DNA from: Mucilaginibacter gilvus
GTDB taxonomy: Bacteria; Bacteroidota; Bacteroidia; Sphingobacteriales; Sphingobacteriaceae
DNA length: 64,000 bases
Direction of reading: 5' to 3'
Assembly (NCBI RefSeq): GCF_004054195.1
Contig: NZ_SBIW01000002.1
Location: forward strand, 62,001-126,000
Shown: positions 62,171-64,000 of the stretch, piece after piece
Position numbering within the stretch: position 1 is the stretch's first letter
Layout of the letters: each line of letters opens with the position of its first letter
Made by a program: the position numbers and the translations under genes
The notes under the pieces: model-generated
What the model saw: only the letters and a program-made list of their open reading frames with translations
Databases searched by the model: none
What the model was told of the DNA's origin: nothing

Positions 62171-63781
62171 ATGAAACCTATCCCAAGGAGAAAATTAACC
62201 TCAGCGCTAAACAATCCCGAAAAGGTTTGGGATGTAATTATTGTTGGGGGCGGTGCTACCGGCCTTGGCGCCGCGCTTGATGCAGCATCCAGGGGTTACC
62301 AGACGATCTTACTAGAACAGGCCGACTTTGCCAAGGGCACATCAAGCCGGAGCACCAAGCTGGTACATGGGGGTGTGCGCTACCTGGCACAAGGCAATAT
62401 CAGCATGGTAAGAGAGGCGCTCAACGAGCGAGGCTTACTGTTAAAAAATGCCGCTCACCTGGTAAGCAACCAATCGTTCATCATCCCGAATTATGAGTGG
62501 TGGAGCGGTTTGTTTTACACCATCGGCCTCAGCCTTTACGATCTACTGGCAGGCGGGCTCGGCTTTGGCAGGGCTAAACATATCTCCAAAAAACAAGTGA
62601 TTGACCGGCTGCCTAACATACAGCAAAAAGGATTGTATGGCGGGGTTGTTTATCATGATGGCCAGTTCGACGATTCGAGGCTGGCCGTTAATCTGGCCCA
62701 AACCAGCATCGAGCGGGGCGCTACCGTGCTAAACTATTTCCGGGTGGTTGATTTAATAAAGGATTTGCAGGGGAACATCGCTGGGGTTGTGGCTACGGAT
62801 GGAGAGACCGGCGAAACCTACCCTATTAAAGGTAAAACTGTAATTAATGCCACCGGGGTTTTTGTAGATGAACTGTTAAGCATGGATAAGCCCGGGAAAA
62901 AGCCCATGGTGCGGCCAAGCCAGGGGGTACACCTGGTGCTCAGCCGTTCTTTTATGCCGGGAGGAGATGCGCTCATGATCCCCAAAACCGACGATGGGCG
63001 TGTGCTTTTTGCCGTTCCCTGGCATGACAAGCTGGTTGTGGGTACCACGGACACGCCGCTTGATCAACATACCCTGGAACCCGTAGCACTGCCGGAAGAG
63101 ATCGCCTTTATATTGCGAACCGCCGGGCGATACCTAACTAAGCAACCCACAAAAGCAGATGTATTGAGCGTATTTGCCGGCCTGCGCCCGCTGGCCGCGC
63201 CCGAAAAAGATTCGTCGACAACCAAGGAGATCTCGCGCAGCCACAAATTGGTGATTTCCACTTCGGGCCTCATCACCATAACCGGCGGCAAATGGACAAC
63301 TTACCGCAAAATGGGCGAAGATACCATTGACAGGGCCATTGTGGTTGGTAAGCTTCCCCCCTCACCCTGTAAAACCAAGTCCTTGCCCATTCACGGCAGC
63401 ATGGCGGGTTTTGACAGGAGCAGCCACCTGTATGTTTATGGCAGCGACCAAGCCGCCCTGCTACAGCTTGCCAACGAAAATGCCGCATGGACCGAAAAAC
63501 TACATCCACGCCTGCCCTATATCGCTGCAGAAGTGGTATGGGGCGTTAAGTACGAGATGGCGCGTACCGTTGAGGATATTTTAGCCCGGCGGGTAAGGGC
63601 GCTGTTTTTAGATGCCCGCGCGGCAATTGATATGGCGCCACCTGTAGCCGCTTTAATGGCAGCAGAACTTAATAAAGATGCTGCATGGAAAAAGGAACAA
63701 ATTGATACATTTACACTATTGGCGCAAGCCTATTTGTTAGAACCGTATTTTCCGGCAGGGTCACCTGCTATACCGATATAA
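62171..63781 (+). CDS. glpD: Glycerol-3-phosphate dehydrogenase (FAD-dependent, aerobic)
   Basis: A 536-residue membrane-associated flavoenzyme oxidising glycerol-3-phosphate to dihydroxyacetone phosphate and passing electrons to quinone. The FAD motif DVIIVGGGATGLGAALDAAS lies at residues about 20-39. FAKGTSSRSTKLVHGGVRYL is the GlpD signature. HGGVRYLAQGN and SVFAGLRPLAAP follow, then GKWTTYRKMGEDTID. It is 23 bp upstream of glpK, so this is a glycerol-use operon. The DUF3810 gene ends 14 bp upstream. Confidence 0.96.
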   Translation: MKPIPRRKLTSALNNPEKVWDVIIVGGGATGLGAALDAASRGYQTILLEQADFAKGTSSRSTKLVHGGVRYLAQGNISMVREALNERGLLLKNAAHLVSNQSFIIPNYEWWSGLFYTIGLSLYDLLAGGLGFGRAKHISKKQVIDRLPNIQQKGLYGGVVYHDGQFDDSRLAVNLAQTSIERGATVLNYFRVVDLIKDLQGNIAGVVATDGETGETYPIKGKTVINATGVFVDELLSMDKPGKKPMVRPSQGVHLVLSRSFMPGGDALMIPKTDDGRVLFAVPWHDKLVVGTTDTPLDQHTLEPVALPEEIAFILRTAGRYLTKQPTKADVLSVFAGLRPLAAPEKDSSTTKEISRSHKLVISTSGLITITGGKWTTYRKMGEDTIDRAIVVGKLPPSPCKTKSLPIHGSMAGFDRSSHLYVYGSDQAALLQLANENAAWTEKLHPRLPYIAAEVVWGVKYEMARTVEDILARRVRALFLDARAAIDMAPPVAALMAAELNKDAAWKKEQIDTFTLLAQAYLLEPYFPAGSPAIPI

Positions 63782-63801
63782 ACCGACCAACGGATATTTA
63801 A

Positions 63802-64000
<199 letters not shown>

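Overview
The window comes from a Bacteroidota chromosome, most likely a Sphingobacteriaceae member of the Mucilaginibacter/Pedobacter type (inference). The evidence is a SusC/SusD pair, exact TAnnTTTG -7 promoter boxes in front of rplC and rpsL, a zinc-free L36, the Bacteroidota-style ribosomal gene order, and many lipoproteins and secreted proteins with long AT-rich spacers. I see no tRNA, rRNA, CRISPR array, phage or plasmid module.

Layout. 1-9.4 kb (minus strand) is a heme/tetrapyrrole cluster: hemA, a fused hemC-hemD, hemB, hemL and a 5'-complete but window-truncated hemE. A histidine kinase/response regulator pair and a small TPR membrane protein sit between hemL and hemE. A REP-associated (Y1/HUH) transposase flanked by its own inverted palindromes lies between hemA and hemCD. 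9.5-20.6 kb is a mixed accessory stretch: DoxX-like and membrane GNAT-like proteins, two alpha/beta hydrolases, an MBL-fold hydrolase, peptidase E, a DUF1624-like membrane protein, thioredoxin, a PAP2 phosphatase, a PoxB-like pyruvate oxidase and a small dimeric alpha-beta-barrel protein. Several different families of intergenic palindromes lie among them.

20.7-36.2 kb (minus strand) is the S10-spc-alpha ribosomal superoperon from rplC to rplQ, including secY, map, infA, rpmJ and rpoA. Its expected first gene, rpsJ, is missing from this position. rpsJ lies 9.3 kb away at 45.4 kb, at the end of a str operon (rpsL-rpsG-fusA-rpsJ) with its own terminator. rplC has its own strong promoter. The gap holds eight unrelated genes: a TonB-domain protein, a VirK/DUF535 protein, a fungal-Tyr1-like prephenate dehydrogenase, a coiled-coil membrane protein, a membrane-anchored GH39-like hydrolase, a VOC protein, an acyltransferase-3 and an NHL-propeller lipoprotein.

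49-64 kb holds a serine hydrolase, a candidate small RNA, an acyl-CoA dehydrogenase behind a perfect 16-bp palindrome, an orphan SusC/SusD pair, DinB and DUF2911 proteins, a DUF3810 membrane metallopeptidase-like protein, and glpD followed by the start of glpK.

The most unusual features are the split ribosomal superoperon and the consistent presence of imperfect palindromes, many built from 7-8-nt words, in the ribosomal-operon gaps longer than about 60 bp that I inspected. I did not find a complete new defence or biosynthetic system.
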